DNA of 64,000 bases from Phyllosticta citriasiana (lineage: Eukaryota > Ascomycota > Dothideomycetes > Botryosphaeriales > Phyllostictaceae), in NCBI GenBank assembly GCA_038021145.1, contig JBBPHT010000002.1:2356001-2420000 (forward strand), in the 5' to 3' direction. A program made the translations under genes and the position numbers. Shown piece after piece: positions 32,506 through 45,210 of this stretch. The number at the start of each line of letters is the position of its first letter. Position 1 is the stretch's first letter. The notes below the pieces were generated by a model. The model was not told where the DNA came from, made no database searches, and saw nothing but the letters and a program-made list of their open reading frames with translations.

Positions 32506-35500
32506 TCATCGCTTCCACCGACAAGTCTGCGGAACCAAGTATCGTCCCTCCGTGTTGACCTTCCGGACAAGGCTTGTCCCGGGCTTGGGCGCGATTGGAA
32601 TAGGTTTCCCCTTAGTCGTCTTACCAGTCTCGAGGCGCGCTCTTTCCCACGGGCTTAATTTTGCCATGGTCATGCTCTTCTCTGTCTTCCTGCGTCTCAC
32701 CATGTCGATGTCTCTCTTCAAGTTCTTCAGCTGCGTTGACTTTTTCGAATTCGCCACTTCGCCGCTCTTCAGCAACGTGCGAACATTCTTCTTCGTGGCC
32801 CTGAGCGCGCGTCTCTGTTCCTTCCGCTGCCTCCACCGCTTCATTGCGCTCTTGAACCACGTCCGCCAGCGACCGTTGAGCAGCATGACGGGGTAGCCAT
32901 TTGGCCCTGCGGCACAGGATCGGCTGCATCCGACTACCGGAGTGCGGGACCAGCGCAGGAGGTCGCGTGCCGGCAGCACCGAATAGGTGCGGTCGCTCCA
33001 GAGGCGTGGGAAACGCTCCGCAGCATTGCGGCCAGGCCGCACGTACTTGCGGCGGACCAGATTGCGCCGAGGAAAGTCGTGTTCGAACAGACCGGCGCGG
33101 CGTACCATTTCGACTGTGCTTGGGCCGTAGCGGTCAAAGAGGCCGGCCGCGTCCCAGCGACGTCGTGCTTCTTCAATGAGGTCGCCGCGCCAGGCGTGGA
33201 CCAACACGCCAAGCTCCCTCTCAACCCACTCTCCTTCCAGCGGGCGGACAAACTTCTCAAAGACCCAGGTCATCTTCTTGCGTGACACCCATTGACGCCG
33301 CTGCAGGGGAGCTGTGATGGCAGAGCGTACAAAGGCCTTGGACAGCAGCGGCGACAGAGGCAATTTCATGTCGAGAAGATAGCGCCAGCACCACCAGACA
33401 TTGCGCAAGCGAACGCGAGTCGGAAGGATATCGGCATCTGCCCAAGCAAATGCTGCAAAGTGGACCATTTCAGAGCGAAGCAAGGCCAGTTCGTTCTTCT
33501 TGGCTGCAATCTCTTCCTCAGACAGGTCGTCTTTTCGAACCTTGGGCCAGCGGTTGACGAGAGCGAAGAACTCTTCCCGCTTCAAAGCACCCTGCGCGAT
33601 GAGCGTGAGAGGCAGGTTGGGGCACAAGCTGACCCACATGCCCGGAGTCTTTTTGTAAATCTCATACGCTCTCATGGGACGGTACTCGGCAAGAGATTCG
33701 ATGATGGGTGCAAGAAACGTCGGGTTTTGCAAAAAAATGTCCCGGGTTTGTAGCCGTTGCAAGAGCCTGAAAATCTCATCCGGGCCGTGTTTTGCGAGGA
33801 GCAATCTCATGGCGTGTTCCACGGCATTTTGGCAGGGGATTCTGAATTCCGCAAAGAGGCGAAAGATGAGCTCGAACATTCTGGTGTCATCGTACCCATG
33901 AAGTTTGTTCAACATGCGGACACCTTCTTCAAAGGCTACTTTGAGTTTCGCATGCTGAGCATCCCAACGACTCGACACACTGAATTCCCCTGCGTATAAT
34001 GGAAGCCAGGCTCGCAGCCACCCTCTTGCAAGGTTGACTGGGTCAGCATTATCTAGGTGCTGAGCAGCAACGACCGGATCCATCCGGACAGCCAATGCAG
34101 GGACCATTTCAAAGACTTCGAGTCTGTAGGAAGGGATGTTTGGAGTGCAGCAATGGCGAGACCGGGAAAGGCAGCTGATCCATGCCGGTAGAAATTCACT
34201 ACACTGCTGGTCAACCCGGTCATCAAAAAGTTGACGAGTAGCGGCGGTCATGGCCCATTGAGCTTTGATTGTTGGAAGATAGTCGATAACGCTCGTCAAG
34301 ATCTGCCAGTTGAGACCGTTGAGATTCGAGAACTTTGATGGTTCGAGACCAACCAACTGACGGGCCCACGATGCGAGGATGTAGTGAGGGGATTGGCGCT
34401 CTGAGCGCGACAAAGTGACCGGCCAGGCCGAAGTGTAGAGATGTAGTCGGAAAGGCAAAAAGGTCGTGTCAACGTTGCAGTCTTGGTACTGGCGAAAACT
34501 GGTCGGAAGCGCATCGGGGAGTGACATGATACACTCTGCCACCTTCCTCAAAGTGTCAATGTTCAAACTTTTCCAAGGCATGTCTTCTTTCATGCCTAAG
34601 ACCCGCCAAATTTTCCAGTAGGCCTTAAAGAGCCAGGACTTTGCCTCAAATTCGTCATGCTTGAAAGAATTGTGGCACACGGAGGGCAGCAGCTCCAGCA
34701 CCTCGGACAGGTCGCTTGCAGAAATCTTTTCGCGTCGACATGCAGATGGCAGGAAGTCGGAGACGAAGTCGTCGAGGTTATGCGACTTGAAGAAACCGGT
34801 TCCTGCCAAATGCTGGACCACCCTTTTAACGTTTCCTGCTTCTATCACGTCATGTGGATTGTCAAGGACGAAATTGAACAGGTTCTTGTGGCCATCTCGA
34901 CGATCGGCAGTTATCCTGGCGATAAAGTGGTCGCACGCAACTTGGCTGAATGCGACTCGATCCTCGGGCTCAATGTCGTACTTTTTCATGAGCGTGTAGG
35001 CATTGTTGGGCCTTTTGACCGATTGCAAGCGCTCTCGGAAGTGCTCCACGGGATCATATTCGGCGAATTGAAGGTCGGGTATCTCGAAGGTGGGGGCGGG
35101 TGTTGGGCATTCGTCTATTTGCAGTCGACAGTGAGAAACGGAGCATGGAAAGTATCAAGGGACTGAGGATACCAGGAGGTGTCAAAGACTGGTGGGCGAC
35201 AGGGCGCGGAGGCTCCCATCTCCAGCTCTTTTCGATTGGCGTGCGGCCTACGGACGGACCACCGAACAGAGCGCCGAAGTCTGGCAGTGCGTTGGGTGGA
35301 CCTACAGCAGAGGATAGACCACCCATGCGACGTCCTGCGAGGCGTTTTCTGGCTTCCAATGGTCCTGGTACATTGCTGCCAAAGCGCTTGCTGCCAGAGC
35401 GTTTGGCGACGTCGGAAAGCTGTGTGTATCGGTGTAGGGCATCGGCGAGGACTTCATCGGTGATCCAGAGAGCTTGAGGGTTGCGAGGGACAATTGAGTG

Positions 35501-35536
35501 CGCCGCAGCCCGGCACGCACGAGGGGTAGGGCGCAT
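32506..35536 (-). CDS. Large probable mitochondrial protein with helical repeats, function unknown
   Basis: Two exons: 35536-35173 and 35114-32506, joined across a 58-bp intron (donor GTATCC), 990 residues. The long second exon is one open frame; the first is supported by the in-phase join giving TPPDECPTPAPTFEIPDLQF. The N-terminus is rich in Arg, Ala and Ser and poor in acids (MRPTPRACRAAAHSIVPR), a probable mitochondrial targeting sequence. The middle is a long series of helical pairs (for example MFELIFRLFAEFRIPCQNAV and IIESLAEYRPMRAYEIYKKT), reminiscent of pentatricopeptide-type repeats but without a clear 35-residue register. The last about 150 residues are very basic (WRQRKEQRRALRATKKNV), suggesting RNA or ribosome contact. 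A role in mitochondrial RNA processing or translation is an inference. Convergent with the carboxylesterase gene. Confidence 0.85.
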
Positions 35537-36939
35537 CAATGGCAGGATGATGTGGCATGAGGGTGTTGAGGAGACGCGCAGCTATGGACGACGTGGAGAA
35601 GCAAGCATGGGGTTGTGTGGGGTGAGCTCTGCTTAGTCATGACGTAAATAACAGACATTGACCAATCACGTTGGACACTTTCTAACAGGACTGCGGTGGC
35701 CCGGAATTTGATCCCCTCGTCCTCGCATCAGTCGTGCGTCGAGTGTGAGGATCATGGCGAGGCTTGGGCATGCAGCAATCATCGGAGAGGGACACAGGAG
35801 AGGGGTTGCTATTTATGATCAAGCCAACGCGTGCCTGAGGCGCATGGGAATTTCGCTAGCAGTTCAGCCACGACCAAGTAAATCTCGCGGCTGCTGTGGC
35901 TGGGCTATACGAAATGCATTAAACCAGAGCCCGGAACGGAGACGAGACCGAGTTGCACAAGGCCCTACTCGGAACCGGTCATGACCAACAACCTTGACGA
36001 GGAGGACGTTGGAAGCTTTATTGACGTGTCGCCAACGCTCGCCAAGGCCGAGTCAAGAAGTCAATCCGTACGAGAACCACAAGGCCAAGACGCCGTGCGT
36101 AACCTGACAGCGTCGCAGTCATCCCTCAGTCTTGATTCTTGAAGGATGCAAAGATCAGAGGAGCAGTGAGCCAATCAGCATTGGGGTTGTAGAGGACAAG
36201 TCTGGACAGTGGAAAAATGGAGAGCCCCCGCAAGCACGGATGGCGTGGAGCGAGGAGGTCTCAGAGAAGTCGGTACTCATTGGTGCAGGGGGACGGGGAT
36301 TGTGAGGTTGATGTGTTGACAGAGTGCAGCAGGGTGGGTTCCCTGCGAGATGGGTTGGCAGCTCAACGGCGAAAACGGTCGACCGACGGACGGACGGACG
36401 GACGGGCGGACGGACGAGAGACTGCTACGTGGCGGCGGGCGGGTTACCAGATGGCGGTAGGTTGCTTTTGCAGGTGGCCTGAAGATGTCTAGTCCAGGAC
36501 AGCAGTCGAGAGAGAAAGAGAGAGAGAGAGAGAGTGCGCGAGAGAGAGAGAGAGTGCGCGCGAGAGAGAGAGAGAGAGAGAGAGAGAGCGGGACCTGAGG
36601 CAACGGGCGGCAAGGACGGAAACGGCGGGCCGCGCTGATTGGGTGGCGGGGGGATGCTGGTACGGGTCAGGGTACGAGGGTTCGACAAGTTGCGAGCGAC
36701 GAGACGTTGGAAGAAGATGCAAAAGCACAAATCTGAGGGCTCAGCTCATCCACTGCTCGTGCCGTTGTCCTAACGCGCCGGCGGTCCTCGCCATCAATAG
36801 GATTCGAGTGGGTGATTGGGATGGATGGATGGATGGATGCATCAAGCAAGCATCAAGACAGGCAAGGGGCGCGCGGGCGGCCATGGGTGCGTGCGAAATT
36901 GGCTGCTGGCTGACTCTCCTGAAGGTCACGGACACCACC

Positions 36940-36979
<40 letters not shown>

Positions 36980-37650
36980 GCTTGTCGTTCACTCGCTCCC
37001 GTTCTTGTTCCGTCTCCGACCGTCGGTTTCTCCCACCCACGCTCTTTCGTCAACAACCTTTTTCCCACCCACACTACAACCACAATCGCTCTCGCGACAG
37101 GACGACTGCCACCACTCCACCGCCGACCTCACTCTTTCGTCGTCCATTCCTTGCCTACGTCTCCACTCCAAAAGGGGGGCCCGCCCAAAAAAAAACCCCC
37201 CCTCCCGGCCGCTGAAACATCAGCATTCCACACCTGCAATTCCAGCGCCTGGCGTTTCAGCCTCCTCCAGGCCGACCCATCTCCCTCCATCCCAAGTCCT
37301 CGACAGACATCTTCCCTCACTGCCTGAACCTTGCCCTCTACATCCCAAACACCAACACCTCCACCAACACCCCATCTGATCCTCTCCCGCTCGCTCGCGT
37401 GGTCGACGCTGCTCGACCCCGACCGCTCAGGCCGTCTCCACCCGCCCGACGACTGACAACCCACTCCACTCCTCGACCAAGGGGCCAACGAAAGCCTCCT
37501 AGGGTGCGAGCGCGACTGTACGCAAGCCGCAGCCTCTCTGTATGCCGTCTGCCAATCATCGTCGCCTGCCAGCAAACTAACCTCGCCGACCGCAAGAATT
37601 TTGTCCCCGCTCGCTCGCTCTCCTGCTCCATACGCCATCCCTCTCACACA
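35537..37650. other. Divergent intergenic region with GA and CT microsatellites
   Basis: Separates the leftward mitochondrial-type gene from the rightward WSC gene. GGAC repeats at about 36387-36414, GA repeats at 36509-36588, GGAT repeats at 36820-36838, CT repeats at 36940-36976. The stretch from 37000 to 37650 is C/T-rich and is probably the WSC-gene leader. Confidence 0.55.
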
Positions 37651-38620
37651 ATGGCGTCGAGGTTCTTGCTCGCCGTCGCAACGGCCGCTTCGCTCCTGTC
37701 ATCCGTCACCGCCGAGCCCATCGCCATCCCGGATCCCTCGCCCGCCGGCACCACGCAAACCTCTTCTCCCACTTACACGGGCGCCCTCAAGTCTATGACC
37801 TCCAAGGGATGCTTTTCCTCCAGCGAACCGCTCGAGGATCACGGCTACTACATTTACCAAAGTCAGGGCAACTGCCAGTCAGTCTGTGTCGGCGCCCAGT
37901 ATGAAGTCATGGGCATGGTCAATGGCACAAACTGCTTCTGTGGCAACAAGCTCCCGGCCAAGAGCTCCCAGGTCGAGGACGACAAGTGCAACACGCCATG
38001 CAGCGGTTATGACAGCGACAACTGTAGGTTTTTGTGCGCCATTGAGGCACCACGTGGCTGACGCATTCTAGGTGGTGGTAAAAACTACTGGCAGGTCTAC
38101 ATCTCCGGCTTGGACAACAACGAAGTCGAATACTACGATGGTGGCTCTTCGTCCTCTTCGTCCTTGTCTACCAGCACCAGCGCTGGAACTCCCGTCGTCG
38201 TGACTGCTGGCGGCCAGACGGTCATTGTCACCAAGGGCGCTGAAGCCTCCAACAAGAGCTCTGGCAGCACCGCCAGCAAGGCCGGCATCGCCGCGGGCGT
38301 CGTTGTCGGCGTTGTTGTTCTTACAGCCATAATCGGCGGTGTCATTCTGTTCCTGCGCCACAAGAGAAGAAAGGAAATCGAGGAAGAGGTTCGCCAGCGC
38401 CAGAGCGTCAACAACTTTGTCGCTGGTGGTAAGGTTCCGGGCACTTCGTCGATAAACGACACCATTCTGGACCCTGCATTCGCGCGGAGGATGAGCAACG
38501 GCAGTGTGGCCGATAACCAGGACTACTCGAGAAGGATTCTCCAGGTTGGTGCAGCCCCCCGGACTCTTGTCAACATTCTTACTGACCCGGTGACAGGTGA
38601 GGAACCCTGACGATGACTAG
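37651..38620 (+). CDS. WSC-domain cell-wall stress sensor
   Basis: Exons 37651-38023, 38072-38544 and 38597-38620, 289 residues. Signal peptide residues 1-21. A cysteine-rich WSC domain at about 45-145: KGCFSSSEPL, YQSQGNCQSVC, TNCFCGNKLP, CNTPCSGYDSDNCGG, YWQVYISG. Then a short Ser/Thr stretch, a transmembrane helix at about 210-232 (VVVGVVVLTAIIGGVILFL) and a cytoplasmic tail ending DYSRRILQVRNPDDD. Wsc sensors report cell-wall stress to Rho1 and the protein kinase C/MAPK pathway from the plasma membrane. The third exon is short (24 nt). I infer it from a TACTGAC branch site, a CAG acceptor and the family-typical SRRIL-V-x-NP-D ending; without that splice the tail would read on to a stop at 38610. 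Long C/T-rich leader upstream. Confidence 0.92.
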
Positions 38621-40006
38621 ACGACCGCGCCGTCATGATTACGAATCCCCTCGAATCGTTCGACTTTTCGCTTTCCTACGCGCGCCCGGGCGGCTGTTCA
38701 AGTCTTGACCGCAAATTCAGCTGTCCCGTCTCTTCATCCCCTGTCTTGGCTCTCTGGATCGAGCTGCCGACAACACAAAAAAAAAAAAAGTGGAATATTC
38801 TCGTACCGCGAGGCTCCACTTTTGGAAGCGCCGGCAAAATATACCCCTCCTCGATTCCACCGACCGCACGACTTCGCGTGCTCTTCTCTGTGACATATTT
38901 TAAGGGTCTTTTTGTGTTTTGGGGTCCAAGGAGTTGGACAATCGGGAAGCGACTCACTCGGATTCGGAACGCGGCCTCTCCTTTCGCTCGATTTCCCCAT
39001 TTTCTTTTTGATTCTACCACAACGGGAAACGCACGCCCACCTGCCCCTCTATCGCCACGGGCGACCCCGTGTTCGATATGGAAGTTCGCTGTCGCTCGAC
39101 GCTGCGCTTAGCGGAAGGTCCAACCCCAACTGATGCCGGCCAATCGACGCACGAAGAAAATCACAAACACCCAACTACCCCACCCGTGAACTTTGTCTTT
39201 TTTTTTTCACCCCCCCCCCCCCCCCTTGCCTTCACCTTGCATTCTCACACAGACCATGGAGGTGGTTTGAAGTGGCCCGAGGAGTGGTTGGGGGAAAGTG
39301 GCTGGTACACCCAAAGCCTAAGCCTTTTTTCCTCGGCTGCATTTCGAGAGTCCTTTTTGTTTTCTGTTCTTATTTTAATCTCTACTTTGCTTTCTACTAC
39401 CCACTGCCCCTCCCATCCCACAACTCTCGTCGCCTCCCCTCCACCTCCATTTTCCTCCAAGTCGGTAGCATGGTGTCGGTAGCAGAGAGAAATTTCACAC
39501 GGTGCGGATTTCTTCATATCTCGTGTTGGGTTTTTCTCTGGGTTTTTCTTTGTTTGCTGTGGTCCTGTCACGACCAGAGACTCCCTCCAAAGTTGTTCAC
39601 AAATGCCCAAATTCTCTGCTGTTGCTCTCGAGAGGTGTGAGATGGGGAGATGATGCCTCTTCAAACCAACTATCACTACCATTTCTGTCACAAAGAAAAC
39701 AAAATGATGCCACAAAAAAAGGGATAAGGAATTTAAAAATCTATCTACATGAGGAAAATCTCTTTGGCCAGCTATGCGCGCGTGTGTCGAATTACTTCTC
39801 TTCTTTCACGTGGAGGATTTCTGAAGCAACTTGTTGCCGCGTCTAGCGTGTCGCCCTTTACTTTCGGTCTTGCTCTGCTGGTGAGCAGCAGCAAAATGAT
39901 GCGTACGAGGCAGCGATAGTCGATAGTCATGAGTTTAAAACTTGGTGTGGAGAGGAGATATCTGCTTAGCAGCTGAGGCTGAAGTGTATGTACTACTGTA
40001 CACGGT

Positions 40007-40049
<43 letters not shown>

Positions 40050-41253
40050 TAAGTAGGAGTGGACAGGTGTACCTAAATCGAAACAACCAACGATGGAGTG
40101 TTTCCATCAACATCCAAACTTCCTACAGCAAATGGCAATCGGTGCAGTCCGATTCAGCGATCCTCGTTTACAGCAAAGGACCGGAGGAGGGTAGCGTGGG
40201 GGAGTATATGTACAGTAGCAACAGCAGCAGCTTCGAATGAGAATAAGCAACGTCCTGTCCGCGTCGGGATGGCTACATATGTAGCCCAGGGTGAGTGAGA
40301 GACGGATGCACCCTGGCACCTGGCTGGCTGGCTGGCTGGCTGGCTGGCTTGCTTGCTTGCTGGCTGGACTGGCTGGAAGCGTGAGGTGGGGGGGGACCCT
40401 GAGGCTGAAGTCCGATTGAGTTCGGTTTAGTCTGGTTCGGTTTGGTCGAGCCCAGCTGAGGCGCGAAACAGGACATGGGAGCAGGTGCAGTACATAGTTT
40501 CCCAAGGTACTTACTGTACCCACCGCTTGAGGCCAACACTGTGTCTCTGTCTCTGTCTATTTGTCTATCTACCCGCTTTCGTTTCCCGTTGTGAAGGGGC
40601 TAGCCTGCCGTGCGTGATCCGGGGCAGCCTTGCCGGAATGAGTTGGTTTGTGCTGAGCTGGTGTCTGGCTAGATAGGTAGGTAGGTAGGTAGGTAGATAT
40701 GTATGTAGGTAGGTGACTTTGTAGGTACAGTAGTAGGTATTGCTGTTCTACACCTGGTGTCGGTTCGGGTTGTCGACGTGGGTAATCTCCTCTATTCTTC
40801 CCTGCTTTTCCCTTCCATGCGCTGAATGGCAGTGGTGGGGCAATGGAGTTGATGCGTCGCGTGCAGCGCTTCATGTGCAGCGGCTTTGATGACGATCGAC
40901 GGACCCTGCCGCTTCTGACGCCGCAGCTGATGCGTTCGTCGCGGCGATCCACTCGAGGCTGGTCGCGCGCATGGTGAGCTGTGGGCTGAGTGGGATGTTG
41001 GATTGTGTGTAGTAGAAGACATGGTGAGAGTAGCGCACATTCACTGGTCGTTCAGGAAACCAACGTCTTCAGAAACTCAATTCATCAATTCTCATCTTGT
41101 AAACGCCCCACCAAACGGCTCATGTTTGTTTGCCCAACCTTCCCCACCCTCCTGGCCGCGCAAGTCTCATCTCAAAGTCGTCGTCGTTGCATCGTGAAGC
41201 AGGGAATATCATGGGAAGCCAAAGAATTTCAAGGAAAGAAAGACTCCACGCGC
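38621..41253. other. Gene-free region with triplet and tetranucleotide repeats
   Basis: C run at about 39210-39225, a CAG-type triplet tract of about 14 units at 40007-40047, GGCT repeats at 40322-40348 and GTAG repeats near 40675-40697. No convincing gene on either strand; the frames seen derive from the repeats. Confidence 0.5.
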
Positions 41254-41641
41254 TTAGTTCGAGACCTTGTCGGGGACGTTCTTGCCCGTCACCTTCTCAA
41301 AGGCACCACGGGCTGTGTCGGTCTATTTGATGCTTGGTTAGCATCTATTGATGAAGGAAAGGTGTGGAGTGGATAAGGCTCACAATCTTCTCGTTGGTGT
41401 CGCGGTTCTGGGGGAGACCGTGCTTCTTCTCGAAGGAAGCGAGACCTGTTGTTTATTGTGTGAGCGAATACCCTTCTCGCCACACGGCAACAGCGTCTTC
41501 TCAACAAGACGACCTGAGTGTGATCGTACCCTTGTCGACGTAATCCTCCTTCTGCGCGCTGCTGCCACCGGTGCTGCCCGTGTTCTGCGTGTTGCCGGAG
41601 CCAGAGCCGTGGCCGGTGAGCTTGTCCTTGAGAGCGTCCAT
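41254..41641 (-). CDS. Small hydrophilic stress-type protein
   Basis: Three exons: 41641-41530, 41445-41384 and 41322-41254, 80 residues. Starts MDALKDKLTGHGSG, then a Gly/Ser/Thr/Asn linker, QKEDYVDKGL, FEKKHGLPQNRDTNEKITD and AFEKVTGKNVPDKVSN. This belongs to a widespread family of short, charged, conserved fungal proteins of the type found induced by stress or in conidia. A biochemical function is not known to me. No signal peptide or membrane segment; probably cytosolic and partly helical. All three joins preserve phase (GTACGA and GTGAGC donors, CAG and TAG acceptors). Splicing is needed to see the gene, so a simple frame scan misses it. Confidence 0.85.
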
Positions 41642-44229
41642 AATGGTCGGCTGTCGATAAAGTTGGTTACTGAAAAGGTTGGAGAGAAATTGGACAGAGA
41701 GGTATAGCAGTGCGAGTGGTAGGGTGGTGATGACGACAGAGAAGTAGAGGGACAGATCAGTCTTCTTATACCCCGCACGCAACAGGGCCGACAGGGAAGG
41801 CAGGAGTATCTGAGTACGGAAGATGGGTGGTAGCTGGGAACTTGTTTGGTCGAAGGATGGAGCTGCTAGGTACTGGGCTGAGAGCTAGGTACGGTGCCGG
41901 ACCGGTTCCTTGTCCTGCTGGATGGATGCATAGGTAGATGGTATAGCGTGTCCATTTCATCACTGGTGACGGCAAACTTGGCATCATCATATATGGGAAG
42001 GTCCGGCCACTGCTGTACTTTGTGTCTTCAACCGGCCTGCAACAGCTTGTCCGGAAACTCTCCACGATGCTTTCCTCAGCGCTGCAGGGTTCTATACAGC
42101 AGCCAGCTCCTCCAACCTTGTTTCGTCGACCGCCATCGCGGGCAGCGCGCAGGTGCGGCGATGTCTTTGGTCGAGCTGCTGGTGGTTGCGTAGCGCGGTA
42201 GGCCTGACTATGACTACCTACTATCTGTGCGGCATCGCACCGATCTGGCGAGCTCCGGGATCCTGCTCCCGCCATTGAGCATCACTGCTTCTCCCAAGTC
42301 TCCAAGGAGCACACACAAACATGCACCACCAAGCTTCTGGTGTCGTTCTGGCGCCGTCGTGGTGCTCGTCTGGCTGGTTCCGTTGCTCGAGCGGCGGGGC
42401 AGCGGCGGGTCGGGCTGACTCGACTGCGCTGGACCTTGCCTTGCCCCCTGACGTCATGCCGTCGCCCGCCCGACCTCATCCATGTCCCGCGCAGTCAGAC
42501 GCCTGAGACCCTGCGTCGAAACTCCCCAATCGAATGACGTGGGAGCCATCCGCATCGAGGACGGCCACTCGTGCGTACCGCAACCCATCTCACACACAGA
42601 TTGCGCTGCATTCCAAGGTTTGAGCGGGCGGTCGACCATGGGCCTGGCCCGCGTCTCTCTCTTTCTCTCTCTCTTCGCCTCGATTCGGAGCACCGCCATT
42701 GGTGACACTGCAATCGGTTGGAGCCAGCCAGCCAGCCAGCCATCCATCCATCCATCCATCCATCCATCCAGAGTTTAACCCGCTCGATCGGCGCCGGCGC
42801 CAGCTGAAACATTTCTCATCTGTTGAGGGGAATCCATGCATCGACGCAACAAATCGCCGCCCCCCTCGTTGTGCTGTTGTCAGGGCACACCACGTTGCAC
42901 CAACGTGGCTGAGAATCTGGTTGAATGCGTTTCGCCTTGAGTGGCTACCGGTTGTCGTTTGCCAAGTTGGCCTTGTTGTTGGAATGGGGAGATTATCAGA
43001 TACCTTAAGGGGGGTTTAGCTATCTACTACACTATAGGTACACACTGTTTGAGCCAGTCTACCTGTCTGCCTGCCACACAACTCATTCTTTTGTTGTTGC
43101 CTCGACGCTTTTGTTACTCAAGACACACGACAGACGGACAGACATCTCAAACTACAAGAGATTCGGTGAGGGGCAAATACAAATAAAGTCTATATGAATA
43201 TGTGCAAGATGCCTTCGTTTATATATGATGATGGTAATTGGTTGTCTGCACAACCAAATAATATGAATGGCCAAAAGGTATCAAGCATCTCCACTAAGCC
43301 CTCTGCATCTCCTCTCCATCTCACCACCTCATCTGTCTGTCCGTTCGTCCGTCCGTCCGTCGTCTCTCTCTTTCGAGAGGCGAAACCCAACCAACCAACC
43401 AGCCCATGCAAAACCTCAACCGCAAATTCTCGCGCTGAAGAGGAAAAACAAGAGGAGAGAGAAAAGAGAAATGAGAGAGGAAAAGGAGAAAATGAGAGGT
43501 AAACCGACCTTAACGCCGCGGCCGCCGCGCATCAACAAGCCCGCCACATGGTGCCATTCGACTCCGCTCCACCCGACTCCACGCGGCCCTGCTCCCTCCG
43601 TCCACTCCTCCCCCCATTCTTCGTTCCTCTTCACTCTGCAAGCTGTTCAACCCCTGTCTGTCCGCCACCGCTGCCGTCGCTGCCGTCGCTGTTGTTGTTG
43701 GTGTCGTCGTTGCTCAGGAGGAGGAAGAAGAAGAGGGAGGAGAACAAGATCATCATCATCGCTGACACGCTAACACGCTTGCTTGCTCGCTCGCTCGCTC
43801 GCTCGCTCGTGCTCTCGAATTAGAAACAGAGAAGGTGAAGAAAGGAGAGAGACATGGGGGGGGATCAAGGAAACGCGAAAGAAAGAGATAGAATGGGAAT
43901 GGGGAGCAAAGGGAAATGAAATGCAGTAACCAAGAAAGTAAGCAACGAGAAGAGGACACCCTCGCTCACTGTGAGTGAGTGACCACGGCCCAGGCCCAAC
44001 GGCACCATGTGCATGCATGCAAACGACTCCAGACAGACAGACAAACAGACAGACTCTCGCGGCGAAGAGAGGAGGAGAAGAGGAAATGAAAAAGTGAGAA
44101 AATCATCGTCCTTCCGCGAAGGTGAAAAAAAAAAAAAAGAAAAAAATGTCCTTCCTTCTCTTCTCCCCTCACTCCCTCACGTCGACTGACAACCCATCCA
44201 CCCTCTCCCTCCACCCCACCACCCACCGC
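41642..44229. other. Gene-free region with CCAG/CATC repeats
   Basis: Mixed CCAG and CATC tandem repeats at 42723-42770, GTCC repeats near 43338-43356, GCTC repeats near 43785-43808, CAGA repeats near 44033-44052. Upstream DNA of the small stress-type gene lies at the left end. No further gene supported. Confidence 0.5.
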
Positions 44230-45210
44230 CTACATAAGCTTATCCAACACAATAATACTCAAAATCATAATCAACAGCCCAATCGTCACAATAATGAGCA
44301 ACGCAAACGCAAACCAACCCAGCACCATCGCACTAGTCCCCACACCACTCTTGACGCTCCCATTGCCCAAATCCTGCGCAATGGTAGCTGCAGCGACGGA
44401 TGCCGTGTGCTGCCACAGCACGCTGACGAGGACGAAAATGGACGCGATGAAGATGAGGGCGAGTGCGATTTGCGAGACCGGCCGCGACGGGAAGGGCTTG
44501 ACGTCGACATCGGACCCCGTTTCGGCGTCGCGTTCTTCGTGCCAGCCGGGGAAGGTGGCGAGGAGGATGAAAGTGATGAAGGCGAGGATGATGGCGACGA
44601 TGCTTTTGTTGCGCAGTGAAGTGTCAGCGAGGTATTGGTCTTGGGAGGGGGTGTGGCAGCGCTTACAGCAAATACGGAAAAACGATGCTATCCTTGAACG
44701 TCTGGGCGACCCAAATCAAATTCAGGGGATCCTGGTCGACGTTGACCTGCTCGGCGAGCGCGGTGGCGTTGTTGGAGCACAAAAAGTCGCCGCCGTTGGG
44801 GTTGACGCAGATGCCGAAGTAACCGACGCGCACCTCGAGCACGGCGTGGCCGACTATGTTGGCGATGGCCGCCGTCACGCCCGGGTCTACTTGCGCCGGG
44901 TCATATGTTGGCGTGTAGGACTTGTAGTACAGCGAGATGAGGAAGATTCCTGGGATCAGTGGCGATGTGCTTGAGCAGCCGGCGAGTAGGAGTGCTGGTT
45001 TCCCGTCCGTGTCAGTGTGCTTGTTCGAAGGGTGGAATGGAACGAGGCGTCTTACAGAGGAGGATGATTGCAATGGCTATCAGTATCATAAGAATATGAT
45101 GGTACCCCAAGAAGGGGAGAAATTCTGGCAGCACACAGTCATGTCAGTTTCCTTTCTCTTCTGGCCTTCCACATCTCGACGACGACACACTACTACCACT
45201 TACTCTGCAT
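44230..45210 (-). CDS. FIG1: Fig1-family membrane protein (mating/calcium)
   Basis: Four exons: 45210-45204 (7 nt: Met, Gln and one base), 45124-45056, 44994-44667 and 44602-44230, 258 residues. All joins keep frame and restore four hydrophobic segments: LGYHHILMILIAIAIILL at the N-terminus, IVAIILAFITFILLATF, IALALIFIASIFVLVSVLW and WFAFALLIIVTIGLLIMIL. The first loop carries the Fig1 signature region with VRVGYFGICV and CSNNA, plus paired cysteines. Fig1 proteins act at the plasma membrane in the low-affinity calcium uptake system, in cell fusion during mating, and in filamentous fungi also in hyphal growth and fruiting. The tiny first exon is supported by an exact GTAAGT donor and in-phase Gln-Lys-Phe join. 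Confidence 0.88.

Noticed and set aside
39772..40113. Minus-strand frame with a long Leu run
   Set aside because: The run is the antisense of a CAG-type triplet microsatellite at 40007-40047; no other protein character.
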